64,000 bases of DNA from Psychrilyobacter atlanticus DSM 19335 (GCF_000426625.1 NZ_KE384548.1:1026703-1090702), one strand, 5' to 3'; positions 7,767 to 16,403 are shown, counted from the stretch's first letter. Program-made: numbers and translations. The notes: generated by a model from the letters alone, not told the origin.

Positions 7767-8618
7767 TTGAAATCAAAAATTAAATTTCTATGTTTTCAAG
7801 CGGGGGTTTCCAGGTCTGGTTTTTACAACTATATTAATTCAGAAAAAAATAGAAATAATAAAGAAGCTAAAGATTTAAACTCCAAAAGATTAATTCTAAA
7901 AGCTTTTAATAGAAGAGGTTTTAAGAAGGGCGCCCGAAGTATCAGGATGATTTTAGAGAATGAATTTGATACTATTTTTAATTTGAAAAAAATAAGAAGA
8001 ATTATGAAAAAATACGAAATAATATGTCCTCACAGAAAACCGAACCCCTATAAAAACATAGCTAAAGCAACTAAGGAACATTCGACTGTCCCTAATATAT
8101 TGAAAAGAGAATTTAAACAAGAAGTTCCTAAAAAAGTTCTCCTAACTGATATCAGCTATCTAACTTATGGAATTGGAAAAAGAGCTTATCTTTCAACAAT
8201 AAAAGATGGTAGTACTAATGAAGTATTAGCTCATGAGGTGTCTCATAGTCTTAGTATTGATATTGCTTTAAACACGGTTAAGCGCTTAGTTAAAAGAAAG
8301 TTTAAACTCCATCCAGAGTGCATTATTCATTCGGATCAAGGCTTTCACTATACTAATCCTAAGTTTCAAAGATTAGTGAAATCAAAGAAAATTATCCAAT
8401 CAATGTCGCGAAAAGGTAACTGTTGGGATAATGCTCCTATGGAGTCATTCTTTGGACATATGAAAGATGAAATAAATTTAAAGCCCTTAAAAACATTAGA
8501 TGATGTAAAGAAAGAAGTATCTAAATATATGAATTATTACAATAACCATAGGTATCAATGGAACTTAAAAAAGATGACTCCTGTGCAATACAGAAATCAT
8601 CTTTTAACAGTATCTTAA
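7767..8618 (+). CDS. IS3-family OrfB transposase, DDE integrase core
   Basis: 283 residues from a TTG. The frame is open further upstream, back through the end of orfA, so the natural product is probably the OrfAB fusion made by -1 frameshifting near 7702-7708. An HTH_21-like region is followed by the rve core. The catalytic triad is visible: Asp in LLTDISYLTY, Asp in IIHSDQGFHY, and Glu in APMESFFGHMKDE. KGNCWDNAP, typical of IS3 OrfB, precedes the Glu. The C-terminus NNHRYQWNLKKMTPVQYR is also canonical. No internal stop or frameshift is seen, so it should be functional. Confidence 0.94.
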   Translation: MKSKIKFLCFQAGVSRSGFYNYINSEKNRNNKEAKDLNSKRLILKAFNRRGFKKGARSIRMILENEFDTIFNLKKIRRIMKKYEIICPHRKPNPYKNIAKATKEHSTVPNILKREFKQEVPKKVLLTDISYLTYGIGKRAYLSTIKDGSTNEVLAHEVSHSLSIDIALNTVKRLVKRKFKLHPECIIHSDQGFHYTNPKFQRLVKSKKIIQSMSRKGNCWDNAPMESFFGHMKDEINLKPLKTLDDVKKEVSKYMNYYNNHRYQWNLKKMTPVQYRNHLLTVS

Positions 8619-8684
8619 CCATACCTTTTTTTTAAGTGTCCTTGACAAAGGGTACAGTTTACAACGACTAAAGCCTTTATTCGG

Positions 8685-9344
8685 TTAAATATTTAAGGAA
8701 AATGTTTCAGTAAAAACTAAACTTTCCATTTTTTTTAAAGTTCTCTTTCCAAGGGGAAGAGTCATATTATCATAAAAAACAAGTACTTCTTCTTTAAAAT
8801 CCAGTGATTTAACTTTACTTTTATTGATGATATATCCTCTCTCTACACGAATAAAATTAAGACTCAGTATATTTTCTAATTCTCCCAGAGAGACCTTTGA
8901 AAAATACTCTTCCTTATTAAAAAGAGTAATAATAGACCTTCTCAGGAGTCTGTCATAAGATATATAAGCTATATCCTCTTTTTTTATGAGGGATAGAGAA
9001 GAAGAATTTTCTATCCTCAAATACTCGACACTTTCTTTAAAAAAATCATCTATAACCTTTTCCAACATAATAAAATCTCTTTTGGAGATCATATCGAATA
9101 GAGATTTATTTTTTAGGAGCATCCTAGCTGTTGAAGTCGTTGAATTTCCCATTAAAACCACCGCTTTATTTATAGAGTTCAAATAATTTAATCCACCTTC
9201 TTCAGAAAAGGTTTCATCCAGGATCAAGAGGGAAGTTTCCTTTATTAATTCAGGTGATTTTTTTACATTTAAAAACTCTATTTTTATATTATTACATATA
9301 AGAAGGTAAGTAGAATTACTCACCCAAAGGCCGATTTTGATCAT
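8685..9344 (-). CDS. LytTR-domain transcriptional regulator with a degenerate receiver
   Basis: 219 residues from the second of two nearby ATGs, which is 9 bases from GGAGG; the ATG at 9350 is too close to it. Residues 120-215 form a LytTR DNA-binding domain: EDIAYISYD, the signature FIRVERGYIINKSKVKSLD, and LPLGKRTLKKM. The N-terminal 110 residues have a receiver-like alternation (LLILDETFS, AVVLMGNSTT), but the Asp pocket is not convincing, so signalling may be phosphorylation-independent. It overlaps its upstream membrane partner by 29 bases. LytTR proteins bind pairs of roughly 9-bp direct repeats with a 21-bp period, exactly the pattern found at 11169-11218. Confidence 0.85.
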   Translation of the reverse strand: MIKIGLWVSNSTYLLICNNIKIEFLNVKKSPELIKETSLLILDETFSEEGGLNYLNSINKAVVLMGNSTTSTARMLLKNKSLFDMISKRDFIMLEKVIDDFFKESVEYLRIENSSSLSLIKKEDIAYISYDRLLRRSIITLFNKEEYFSKVSLGELENILSLNFIRVERGYIINKSKVKSLDFKEEVLVFYDNMTLPLGKRTLKKMESLVFTETFSLNI

Positions 9345-11034
9345 GGGCATCCACCTCCTTTATAAGGGTATCTAACTCCTCTAAAAGACTATCTTGAATG
9401 GTTTGTTTGGTCCTCTCATCTGAGATAGAATTATTCAGTATGAGAAGATCTTTTACCTCTATCAATCTGGTTCCTATGGCAAAGTTATCTAAAGAATATT
9501 TTTTTAAATCTATCTCACGGTGATTAATTCTAAGAGCTACTCCAGGAAGTTCATTCATCAGATCCTCTATTGCTTTTCTCTCAAATATTTTAAGTCTGTA
9601 ATAAGGTAATATCTCAAGAGCTATAATACTCTTCTCCTGAGCAATCCCATAAAAAAATATATTTTCCTTAGTACTTTCAATATGTTTAATCCCATCAAAG
9701 TTAACTTTAAGATGGATACTTTTGAGATGAATGATTTTTGAAATTTCATTTTCTATCAAAAATTTTAACTGTGAAATATTCAAAATTTCAGACTCTTTAA
9801 ATAAAATATGATTTAAGGAAAAATGTTGGGATTCCACAGCATTTTTTAAATTGATATAAAGAAGGTCAGTTCCTAGCAATATAATAAGAGCCATAAGGGT
9901 TGATTTAAAATCCCTAGTATAGATAAGATATAGATAGGCTAAAAAAACTATATAATTTACACGACCCATCCACCAAAAAGTTGACCTTAACAATCCGTAT
10001 TCTCTAGAACCTGAAAATACATATGCCTTAAACAATACCAGAATAAATACCGATAGAAATATATATATCTCAACAACACTATCGATCCTTCCATTTTCAA
10101 ATTCATGGAAGGTATAATACCATGTAAATATTGTGGTAAGAAAAGCTACAAAGGAAAAACTTCCTTCATTAAACAATTTAAATTTACGAAATCCCTTTAA
10201 TGGAAACGGCATAGTAGCAATAAATATTATAGTAGATATCATGGGAAATAAAAATTCCCTACTGGAAACAAGAACTATAAAAAACAACATAAATATATTT
10301 GTATTTTTTATGTGTAGCAGGAGATCAAAAACTTTTCCAAAATCCAGAAAAACTAGAGCTCCTAAAAAACCTATTTGGAGAACAAAAAAAAGATTTATGA
10401 GCTTTTTTATGAAGCTCTCAAATGGTATTTTTATCTCTTTAACAACCCATTTCAGCATTGAAAAGCCTAAAAATACTTCAAACAGCAACGATAGTTTATA
10501 TGTAAGTTTCCAGACTTCAAAATCATAATATTTTAACCCGAACATTATAATCCTGAGAGAAATTATGATTAACAGCGACAGAGTCGCTGCTCTGAGAAAT
10601 CTATTTTTTTCTTTATTGATAATGGTTGATGTAAAAAATATAAATATCGTAGATATAAACAACATAGAATATAAAAATATAGATTGTTTTTTATCAAAAT
10701 CTGAAGACTTAAAAAATATCTTTGAAAGTTTTTGATACCCCTCAGTCCGATTGAATTCAATAATTTTTTTCTGGTCTTCATATCCAAGCTCAAGAGTATA
10801 TCTTCCCTTGTCTAACTCAAAAATATAGATATCATCCAAAAAATCTACCATAGGGACATCTATCAAATCATTGTTCTGATCATATATATCAACATCAATT
10901 AGATTATAGATCTCTGGAAGTTTTTCCAAACCGACCTCTAATTTTAGATAATTCCCTGTAGCAGCTGGATGGTATAAAAGTAATATATAGACTAGGGGTA
11001 TAAAAATAAGCCCCAAATATTTTTTTGATTTCAT
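9316..11034 (-). CDS. Membrane sensor-like protein partnered with the LytTR regulator
   Basis: 572 residues. An N-terminal membrane segment or signal (residues 5-24) is followed by about 90 extracytoplasmic residues, then about eight membrane helices (roughly 115-385). The soluble cytoplasmic tail (about 400-572) is rich in ISQLKFLIENEISKI-type helices. The layout resembles 7TMR-type sensors, but no H-box, N-box or G-box of a histidine kinase is recognisable, so it is not a standard LytS kinase. Its stop overlaps the LytTR gene, which implies co-translation and joint function as sensor and regulator. I could not assign a named domain. Confidence 0.6.
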   Translation of the reverse strand: MKSKKYLGLIFIPLVYILLLYHPAATGNYLKLEVGLEKLPEIYNLIDVDIYDQNNDLIDVPMVDFLDDIYIFELDKGRYTLELGYEDQKKIIEFNRTEGYQKLSKIFFKSSDFDKKQSIFLYSMLFISTIFIFFTSTIINKEKNRFLRAATLSLLIIISLRIIMFGLKYYDFEVWKLTYKLSLLFEVFLGFSMLKWVVKEIKIPFESFIKKLINLFFVLQIGFLGALVFLDFGKVFDLLLHIKNTNIFMLFFIVLVSSREFLFPMISTIIFIATMPFPLKGFRKFKLFNEGSFSFVAFLTTIFTWYYTFHEFENGRIDSVVEIYIFLSVFILVLFKAYVFSGSREYGLLRSTFWWMGRVNYIVFLAYLYLIYTRDFKSTLMALIILLGTDLLYINLKNAVESQHFSLNHILFKESEILNISQLKFLIENEISKIIHLKSIHLKVNFDGIKHIESTKENIFFYGIAQEKSIIALEILPYYRLKIFERKAIEDLMNELPGVALRINHREIDLKKYSLDNFAIGTRLIEVKDLLILNNSISDERTKQTIQDSLLEELDTLIKEVDAHDQNRPLGE

Positions 11035-11168
11035 ATTTCCTCCAATAATTTTTTTAGTTTATTATAACATGTATTTTATTGAGATAAAGACTATTTTTAA
11101 CCCCACATACCCTTGCTTACTATTTTTTGTCTCTATTTAATCTTAAAAAAATACTTCTAATGGCAGTC

Positions 11169-11252
11169 TTGTGTATTTTAAAAGTAATATTGTGTATCTT
11201 AATAATATTATTGTGTATGGGATAAATAAAATCATATATTTTATAGTATAAT
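11169..11252 (+). promoter_or_regulatory. Promoter with three 21-bp-spaced TTGTGTAT repeats
   Basis: TTGTGTAT occurs at 11169, 11190 and 11211, each exactly 21 bases after the last (two helical turns). A TATAAT box follows at 11247-11252 and the -35 position is weak, as for an activator-dependent promoter. LytTR regulators (AgrA, ComE) bind direct repeats with this period, and a LytTR gene is the neighbour. The target is the secreted protein at 11287. Confidence 0.8.
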
Positions 11253-11286
11253 TGCCCTATCAAATTATTTTTTAGGAGGAAAATTT

Positions 11287-11850
11287 ATGAAAAGAATTAA
11301 AATTTTATTAGGAATGGTATTCTTACTATCTAGTATGTCATTTGCAACTGGATTTCAATTTAATGTAGCAGGCAAACAGATGCCGGCATCTGAAGATGTC
11401 AGCGGATTAAGACTAAACCTATTTTACGGTAAAACTACCAATATGACTGGTTTGGATATAAACATTTTAGCTTTAGGAGAAACTGATAATTTTACTGGTC
11501 TTCAGTTAAGCCCATTTTCACTTGGAGCTAACAAGGTTAATAACTCATTTAAAGGAGCTGGATTTGGTTTAGTAAATATCCACGGTGGCGAGTCTACAGG
11601 AGCTATTTTTGGATTAGTAAATATGACTCACAATGTAAAAGGTCTTCAATGGGGAGCAGTTAATATCTCTGACGGAAGATCTACAGTTAACCTTGGTTTA
11701 GTTAATATCTCTCAGAGTTCTGCATTTCAAATGGGATTATTTAATATGACCAATGATCTTACAGGGGTACAGTTAGGTCTGATCAACATGGCAAAAACTG
11801 GATTCTTACCAATATTCCCATTCTTTAATATCGATGGAAGAATATTCTAA
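11287..11850 (+). CDS. Secreted LA_2272-type surface repeat protein
   Basis: 187 residues with a clear signal peptide (MKRIKILLGMVFLLSSMSFA, cleavage near 20). The mature part is a series of glycine-rich strands of about 20 residues built around GLxLGLVN: FGLVNIHGG, FGLVNMTHNV, WGAVNISDG, LGLVNISQS, MGLFNMTND and LGLINMAKT. This is the pattern of the LA_2272 surface repeat family known from Leptospira and Fusobacteriota. It probably forms a beta-solenoid-like or outer-membrane-associated structure; function unknown. AGGAGG precedes the ATG, and a strong terminator follows. Upstream LytTR-type repeats suggest control by the adjacent regulator. Confidence 0.82.
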   Translation: MKRIKILLGMVFLLSSMSFATGFQFNVAGKQMPASEDVSGLRLNLFYGKTTNMTGLDINILALGETDNFTGLQLSPFSLGANKVNNSFKGAGFGLVNIHGGESTGAIFGLVNMTHNVKGLQWGAVNISDGRSTVNLGLVNISQSSAFQMGLFNMTNDLTGVQLGLINMAKTGFLPIFPFFNIDGRIF

Positions 11851-11881
11851 TTCTGTATTATAAAATTAAATAGATACATAC

Positions 11882-11912
11882 AGCCTCAAATTTATTTTGA
11901 GGCTTTTATTAT
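11882..11912 (+). terminator. Terminator of the surface repeat gene
   Basis: AGCCTCAAA pairs with TTTGAGGCT, followed by TTTATTATT on the plus strand. Confidence 0.9.
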
Positions 11913-12029
11913 TCCCATATTTTTTTAAATTTCATATATATCAATCAGTAAAAAACATTTCATATCCATTTCTTACTACTATAGTATCAAAATCTAATGG
12001 TTATTTTTTAGAAATGTAAAATATATTAC

Positions 12030-12043
12030 AAAACAATTGTTTT
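12030..12043. promoter_or_regulatory. Possible operator AAAACAATTGTTTT
   Basis: A perfect 14-bp palindrome 45 bases before the DUF969 start, in an otherwise AT-rich promoter region. It may bind the operon's regulator, but palindromes of this composition also arise by chance. Confidence 0.35.
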
Positions 12044-12087
12044 ATTTCCTGTATTCTTTATATAACAAAAAAAGGGGGGATTAATTT

Positions 12088-12765
12088 ATGGTTACAATTA
12101 AACTTATTGGAATTCTTATAATAATTATAGGATTCTTATTAAAACTGGATACTATAGCCGTTGTTATTATTGCAGGAATTACAACAGGCTTAGTTTCGGG
12201 ATTGGATTTTTTTACTATTTTATCTACACTGGGGGAAGCGTTTGTTAAAACTAGATATATGACACTGTTTCTTTTAACTCTTTCAGTTGTAGGAATTTTA
12301 GAAAGAAATGGTTTGAAAGAACGGGCTTCTAAATGTATTGGGGAGATGAAATCTATAACTACGGGAAAGGTACTAACCATGTATATGATTATAAGAACAT
12401 TAGCTGCTGCTTTTTCTGTGAGACTAGGAGGACACGTACAATTTATAAGACCACTTATCTACCCTATGGCGCAAGGGGCAGGAGAAAAGAAAAATGGTGT
12501 TTTATCTGAAGATAAAAACGAAAATATCAAAGGAGTTGCCTGTGCTGTAGAAAATTACGGAAATTTCTATGGACAGAATGTATTTGTAGCCAGTGCAGGA
12601 GTACTTTTAGTAGTAGGAACACTTCAGGAATTAGGAGTCATTGTAACACCATATTCAGTTTCTAAAGCTGCTATTCCAGTTGCCATCATTGGACTAATTT
12701 TTTCTGTAATACAAAATCATATGCTGGAAAAAAAGATAGCTAAAACTGGAGGGGAGAGCAAATGA
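12088..12765 (+). CDS. DUF969 family membrane protein
   Basis: 225 residues, about six membrane segments. Conserved family stretches include TRYMTLFLLTLSVVGILERNGL (positions about 52-73) and RLGGHVQFIRPLIYPMAQGA (about 112-131). DUF969 occurs with DUF979, as here: the next gene overlaps by four bases (ATGA). The pair is frequently linked to pyroglutamyl peptidase or 5-oxoprolinase genes and is regarded as a candidate transporter for 5-oxoproline or pyroglutamyl peptides; that role is inferred from neighbourhood, not proven. A GGGGGGA ribosome site precedes the ATG. Confidence 0.85.
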   Translation: MVTIKLIGILIIIIGFLLKLDTIAVVIIAGITTGLVSGLDFFTILSTLGEAFVKTRYMTLFLLTLSVVGILERNGLKERASKCIGEMKSITTGKVLTMYMIIRTLAAAFSVRLGGHVQFIRPLIYPMAQGAGEKKNGVLSEDKNENIKGVACAVENYGNFYGQNVFVASAGVLLVVGTLQELGVIVTPYSVSKAAIPVAIIGLIFSVIQNHMLEKKIAKTGGESK

Positions 12766-13676
12766 AAAGTATGATTCTTGAAATTATGTATATATTGACA
12801 GGTTTAGTAGCAATAGGTACAGGAATATATGCTCTGACAGACAAGGAACATAAAACAAAATTTGGTACAGGAATATTTTGGATCTTGTTTGGATTAATTT
12901 TTATTGGTGGGAAAAAAATACCACCTCATATTGTCGGAGGACTTTTGGTATTCATGGGAATTCTGACAGCTTTAAACAGGGTAGGAGCAGGTTCACAAAA
13001 GAACTCTTCAGAAGAATATCGAATTGAAAAAAGTAAAACCATAGGAAACATAATATTTTTCCCAGCATTAGCTATTGGAATAGTTGCTTTTGCCATCGCT
13101 CAATTTACTCCTTTAGGAGGATTAGTAGGTTTAGGACTAGGGTCTATCATAGCACTTATTCTCACTCTTATCATAACTAAAGAAAAACCTGAATATGTAG
13201 GATATGACAGCTCTAGGATGCTTCAGCAAATAGGATCTACAGCAATTCTACCACAGCTTTTAGCTGCATTGGGAGCTCTCTTCACTTTAGCAGGTGTAGG
13301 AGATGTTATAGCTGATTTAATGGGCTCAATCGTTCCCCAGGGAAATATTTTAGCAGGTGTGGTAGTCTACTGTCTTGGAATGGCTATCTTTACTATGATC
13401 ATGGGAAATGCTTTTGCTGCTTTTGCTGTTATTACAGCTGGAATAGGGATTCCCTTTGTATTTTCTCAAGGAGCAGATCCGGCTATTGCGGGAATATTAG
13501 GACTTACAGCAGGATATTGTGGAACTCTACTTACCCCAATGGCTGCTAATTTCAACGTAGTTCCTGCAGCAATTATGGATATGAAAAATAAAAATGGTGT
13601 TATCTTAGCTCAGGCACCTGTTGCAATTGCAATGTTGGTAATCCATATTGTACTTATGTATTTTTGGGCATTTTAA
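12762..13676 (+). CDS. DUF979 family membrane protein
   Basis: 304 residues with nine or ten membrane helices. The C-terminal half is the conserved part: MIMGNAFAAFAVITAGIGIPF, GLTAGYCGTLLTPMAANFN and AAIMDMKNKNGVI. The organisation resembles one half of a NhaC/ion-transporter superfamily protein. It starts inside the end of DUF969 and is followed after 11 bases by pcp, so the three are one operon. The likely role is subunit of a DUF969/DUF979 carrier supplying or removing pyroglutamate. Confidence 0.85.
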   Translation: MKSMILEIMYILTGLVAIGTGIYALTDKEHKTKFGTGIFWILFGLIFIGGKKIPPHIVGGLLVFMGILTALNRVGAGSQKNSSEEYRIEKSKTIGNIIFFPALAIGIVAFAIAQFTPLGGLVGLGLGSIIALILTLIITKEKPEYVGYDSSRMLQQIGSTAILPQLLAALGALFTLAGVGDVIADLMGSIVPQGNILAGVVVYCLGMAIFTMIMGNAFAAFAVITAGIGIPFVFSQGADPAIAGILGLTAGYCGTLLTPMAANFNVVPAAIMDMKNKNGVILAQAPVAIAMLVIHIVLMYFWAF

Positions 13677-13687
13677 GGAGGATATAG

Positions 13688-14329
13688 ATGAAGTTATTAA
13701 TTACAGGATTTGATCCATTTGGAAATGAAAGCATAAACCCAGCCTGGGAAGCTGTTAAACTCCTACCATCACAAATCGAAGAAGTAGAAATTATTAAACT
13801 CCAAGTTCCTACGATTTTTAAGGAATCGATAGATGTTCTTTTAGAGGGGATAAAAAAACATAAGCCAGAAGTCGTAATTTGTGTAGGACAAGCAGGGGGA
13901 AGGTACGATATCTCTATAGAAAGAGTGGCTATTAATTTAGATGATGCCAGAATAAAAGATAATAAGGGAAATCAACCCATAGATGAGCCTGTATATTCTG
14001 ATGGAGAGAATGCATATTTTACAACCCTTCCAATAAAAGCAATGGTGGAGGAGATTAAAAAAGTAAATATACCGGCTTCCATTTCCAATACCGCCGGAAC
14101 ATTTGTGTGTAACCATATAATGTATGGTCTACTCTATCATATAAATAAGTTTTCTTCGGCAAAAAAAGGAGGGTTTATCCATGTTCCTTTCATACCTGAG
14201 CAGGTATTAGATAAAAAAAATACACCCTATATGGATCTAAAATCTATTGCTAAAGGGCTGGAAGCTTCCATTAAAGGAATATATGAGAATAATGAAGATT
14301 TAAAGGTAACAGGGGGAACTGAATTCTAA
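13688..14329 (+). CDS. pcp: Pyroglutamyl-peptidase I
   Basis: 213 residues, a cytoplasmic cysteine peptidase (C15) removing N-terminal 5-oxoproline from peptides. All active-site regions are present: [15 protein letters not shown] at the start, [20 protein letters not shown] containing the catalytic Glu, [17 protein letters not shown] with the nucleophilic Cys, and [11 protein letters not shown] with the His. AAGGAGG is seven bases upstream. As last gene of the DUF969-DUF979-pcp operon, it points to use of pyroglutamyl peptides or released 5-oxoproline. Confidence 0.96.
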   Translation: MKLLITGFDPFGNESINPAWEAVKLLPSQIEEVEIIKLQVPTIFKESIDVLLEGIKKHKPEVVICVGQAGGRYDISIERVAINLDDARIKDNKGNQPIDEPVYSDGENAYFTTLPIKAMVEEIKKVNIPASISNTAGTFVCNHIMYGLLYHINKFSSAKKGGFIHVPFIPEQVLDKKNTPYMDLKSIAKGLEASIKGIYENNEDLKVTGGTEF

Positions 14330-14383
14330 ACTTTTTCATCTTCCAAACAAAGGGTACACTGCTGCTATTTTTCAGACATAATT

Positions 14384-14415
14384 AAAGGAGGAGATTTACA
14401 TAAATCTCCTCCTTT
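14384..14415. terminator. Bidirectional terminator between pcp and SDR gene
   Basis: AAAGGAGGAGATTTA and TAAATCTCCTCCTTT form a 15-bp perfect stem with a 2-base spacer. It overlaps the end of the convergent SDR gene. Confidence 0.9.
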
Positions 14416-15186
14416 TTACATCCCCATTTTTCTGGCTAGAGAATAGTATAATTTTCTGGGTAGAAACTTTACTATGGTATAGAGAATTTTATTGGACAAT
14501 CCTGGAATATAGAGTCCGCCTTTTTTGTTTAAGGATTTCAGTGAAAGCTCTGTTACTTTATCCGAGTCCATCCACCTTACAAGCCACCTGTTTTTAAAGG
14601 TTTCTTCTTTTATATTCAAAGATTTGTGAAAATCACTTCTCGTGAAACCAGGACAGAGAGCCTGGACTCTTATTCCCAAAGGTGAGAGCTCAAGATGAAG
14701 AGATTCTGTGAATGTTGTTATAAATGACTTGGTGGAACTGTAAAGATGATTAAAGGATGTAGGAGCAAAGCCTGCAAGGGAGGAGACATTTATAATATTC
14801 CCATTTTTATTTTTTCTCATATTTCTCGACACAAGGTAAGTAATTTTACAAAATGAATTTATATGTGCTTCTATCATTTCATATTGCTTCTCATAAGTGT
14901 CATCAAAGAATTTTTTTTTATGACCGAAACCCACATTGTTTATTAAAAAATCAAAGGGAACTGTTTCTATTTCTTTTAATAAATTATCCACTTCTTGAGG
15001 TATGGTGAAATCAGCTAAGACCACAGTAACTTTAACGTGGTATTTTTTACGGATATCATAGGCCAATTTCTCTATAACCTCTATACGTCTTCCTGTAATA
15101 TAGAGGTTATAACCCTCCTTCCCAAGTTTTCTCGCAAAGGAGGCTCCTATACCACTGGTGGCTCCTGTTATTAAAGCATTTTTCAT
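14416..15186 (-). CDS. Short-chain dehydrogenase/reductase (DltE-like)
   Basis: 256 residues, a classical SDR. Rossmann motif TGATSGIG (residues 8-15), the NNVG structural motif (84-87), catalytic Ser in INVSSLAGF and Tyr/Lys in YSSTK. It reduces or oxidises a carbonyl or hydroxyl with NAD(P)(H); the Arg pair in ITGRR after the second strand favours NADPH. The C-terminus (YTIVKFLPRKLYYSLARKMGM) is of the type seen in DltE-like enzymes and may touch the membrane. AGGAAGG precedes the ATG. A 48-codon out-of-frame ORF (15316 downward) runs into the start but has no other support. Substrate unknown. Confidence 0.9.
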   Translation of the reverse strand: MKNALITGATSGIGASFARKLGKEGYNLYITGRRIEVIEKLAYDIRKKYHVKVTVVLADFTIPQEVDNLLKEIETVPFDFLINNVGFGHKKKFFDDTYEKQYEMIEAHINSFCKITYLVSRNMRKNKNGNIINVSSLAGFAPTSFNHLYSSTKSFITTFTESLHLELSPLGIRVQALCPGFTRSDFHKSLNIKEETFKNRWLVRWMDSDKVTELSLKSLNKKGGLYIPGLSNKILYTIVKFLPRKLYYSLARKMGM

Positions 15187-15391
15187 TTAAATACCTTCCT
15201 ACTTTTTTTATTTCTTCAGACATGACAGTAAGAATCTTATCAAATTCAAGATAATCCTGTGTTGAAAGAAGTTTCCGTATATAGTTTATATTCCATTTGT
15301 AAATCTCCATTATCAATATTCATAATACCTTACCACAAATAAAGGTCAATTTAATATTTTAAAAATGAGGTTGTAAAAACAAGGTAATCGT

Positions 15392-16081
15392 CTATTTTTT
15401 TTGTATACTCTTTCTATAATTTTTTAATTGAGAGATTGAGAGAACTGTTATAAGTTTTCTTTTTATTATGATCAACTTCTTATCCTGTAATTTCTTCAGA
15501 ATATTTGTAATGCCTATCCTAGAAATGTTCAATGTATTTCCGATATTTTCATGGGTATATCCATAGATCTCTACATCATTTTCTTTATGAGGATTTCTAG
15601 AGATCGCTATTCTGATTAAAAATTCAAGAACTCTCTCTTCATTGATATAAAATTTATTGAAACTCAGTTGAAAAAGAGCCAGGTGATATTTTCTAGACAT
15701 ACTGTGAATAAAATACGAATAGTAATTGGGATTTTTTAAAAGAATCCTATCTACCTGTTCTTTAGTTAGCTTACATATTTTTGAATCGGTAATAAAATGA
15801 AGGGTGTAATTTTCAGAGATATCAGAAAAAATTTCAAATTCGCCTAAAATCTCACCGGGGCTCAGAGTATAAATAAGCTGTTCATCTCCATTTTCTTCTG
15901 AGAGAGAGATCTGAACTTCTCCAGCGACTATAATATACAGAGATTTTACAATATCCAAACAGATGATATTATTTTTATGATACGCAGTGGTTGTTCCATG
16001 AGGAGTTAAAATATTTAAAAAAAAGTCTCTCATATTGTTTTGTTTGCTGAGGTCAAAGATTGCCGAGTATTCTTTATTCAT
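15392..16081 (-). CDS. Crp/Fnr family transcriptional regulator
   Basis: 229 residues from the ATG at 16081, preferred because AAGGAG is 10 bases upstream; a start at 16123 would add 14 lysine-rich residues. The cyclic-nucleotide-binding-like beta-roll spans about 20-125 (YIIVAGEVQISLSEENGDE, LSPGEILGEFEIF). The winged helix-turn-helix spans about 150-225 (GYTHENIGNTLNISRIGITNILKKLQDKKLI). There is no N-terminal Cys cluster, so it is not an oxygen-sensing Fnr, and ligand residues typical of cAMP binding are not clear. It stands alone between the SDR and the HD-GYP gene, with no obvious autoregulatory palindrome. Confidence 0.88.
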   Translation of the reverse strand: MNKEYSAIFDLSKQNNMRDFFLNILTPHGTTTAYHKNNIICLDIVKSLYIIVAGEVQISLSEENGDEQLIYTLSPGEILGEFEIFSDISENYTLHFITDSKICKLTKEQVDRILLKNPNYYSYFIHSMSRKYHLALFQLSFNKFYINEERVLEFLIRIAISRNPHKENDVEIYGYTHENIGNTLNISRIGITNILKKLQDKKLIIIKRKLITVLSISQLKNYRKSIQKK

Positions 16082-16368
16082 TCTATTCTTCTCCTTTTTT
16101 ACTTTAATCTTATAGTTTTTCAATTATATATATTTATTAGTAGAGATTATAGCATATTTTGTATTAATAGTCTTAATTCTGTAGATTAAACCAACTATTC
16201 TTCAGATCTTTTGCTGAGTTACTGATCTAAAGATTAATTTCATAGTATTCTAATCAGAGAAACAAACTATTATAGTTATTTAAAAAATTGAAAATAACCA
16301 TTCAATTATAAACCATTTTTAATTTTTTAATTTTTTTTAATGATAAATTATCTTTATTAAAAGGATAA

Positions 16369-16403
16369 TGTATAATATAATTGGTATAATATTATATTAT
16401 ACA
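16369..16403 (+). promoter_or_regulatory. Inverted repeat in the promoter/leader of the HD-GYP/GGDEF operon
   Basis: TGTATAATATAAT (16369-16381) and its exact complement (16391-16403) flank a 9-base spacer, just before the ribosome site of the HD-GYP gene. Several TATAAT-like boxes lie inside, so it may be both promoter and operator or leader hairpin. The rest of the 16082-16420 gap is AT-rich with no gene. Confidence 0.45.

Larger units (their letters stand above)
7209..8661 (+). mobile_element. Complete IS3-family insertion sequence
   Basis: Imperfect terminal inverted repeats start TAAACTGTA at 7209 and end TACAGTTTA at 8661. They continue inward with GGACACTT and a long A-run at both ends. 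A 3-bp direct repeat CAA flanks the element (7206-7208 and 8662-8664). Inside are overlapping-frame orfA and orfB encoding a helix-turn-helix protein and a DDE transposase, in the -1 arrangement typical of IS3. At 1453 bp with intact frames and ends, it looks recently active. Confidence 0.93.
7192..8678 (-). other. Transcription terminator split by an IS insertion in its loop
   Basis: The arms 7192-7204 (AAAGGCTTAAGTC) and 8666-8678 (GACTAAAGCCTTT) pair over 13 positions with one mismatch. Removing the IS and one copy of its CAA target duplication leaves a hairpin with a five-base loop (TCAAC). On the minus strand it is followed by a seven-T run (complement of 7185-7191). It would have terminated the LytTR operon; the arms are now about 1.46 kb apart. 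Confidence 0.85.

Noticed and set aside
15107-15316. 69-residue ORF overlapping the SDR start
   Set aside because: Its last third is only the out-of-frame reading of the SDR gene and no Shine-Dalgarno is seen. The first 45 residues look protein-like, so a decayed gene cannot be excluded.
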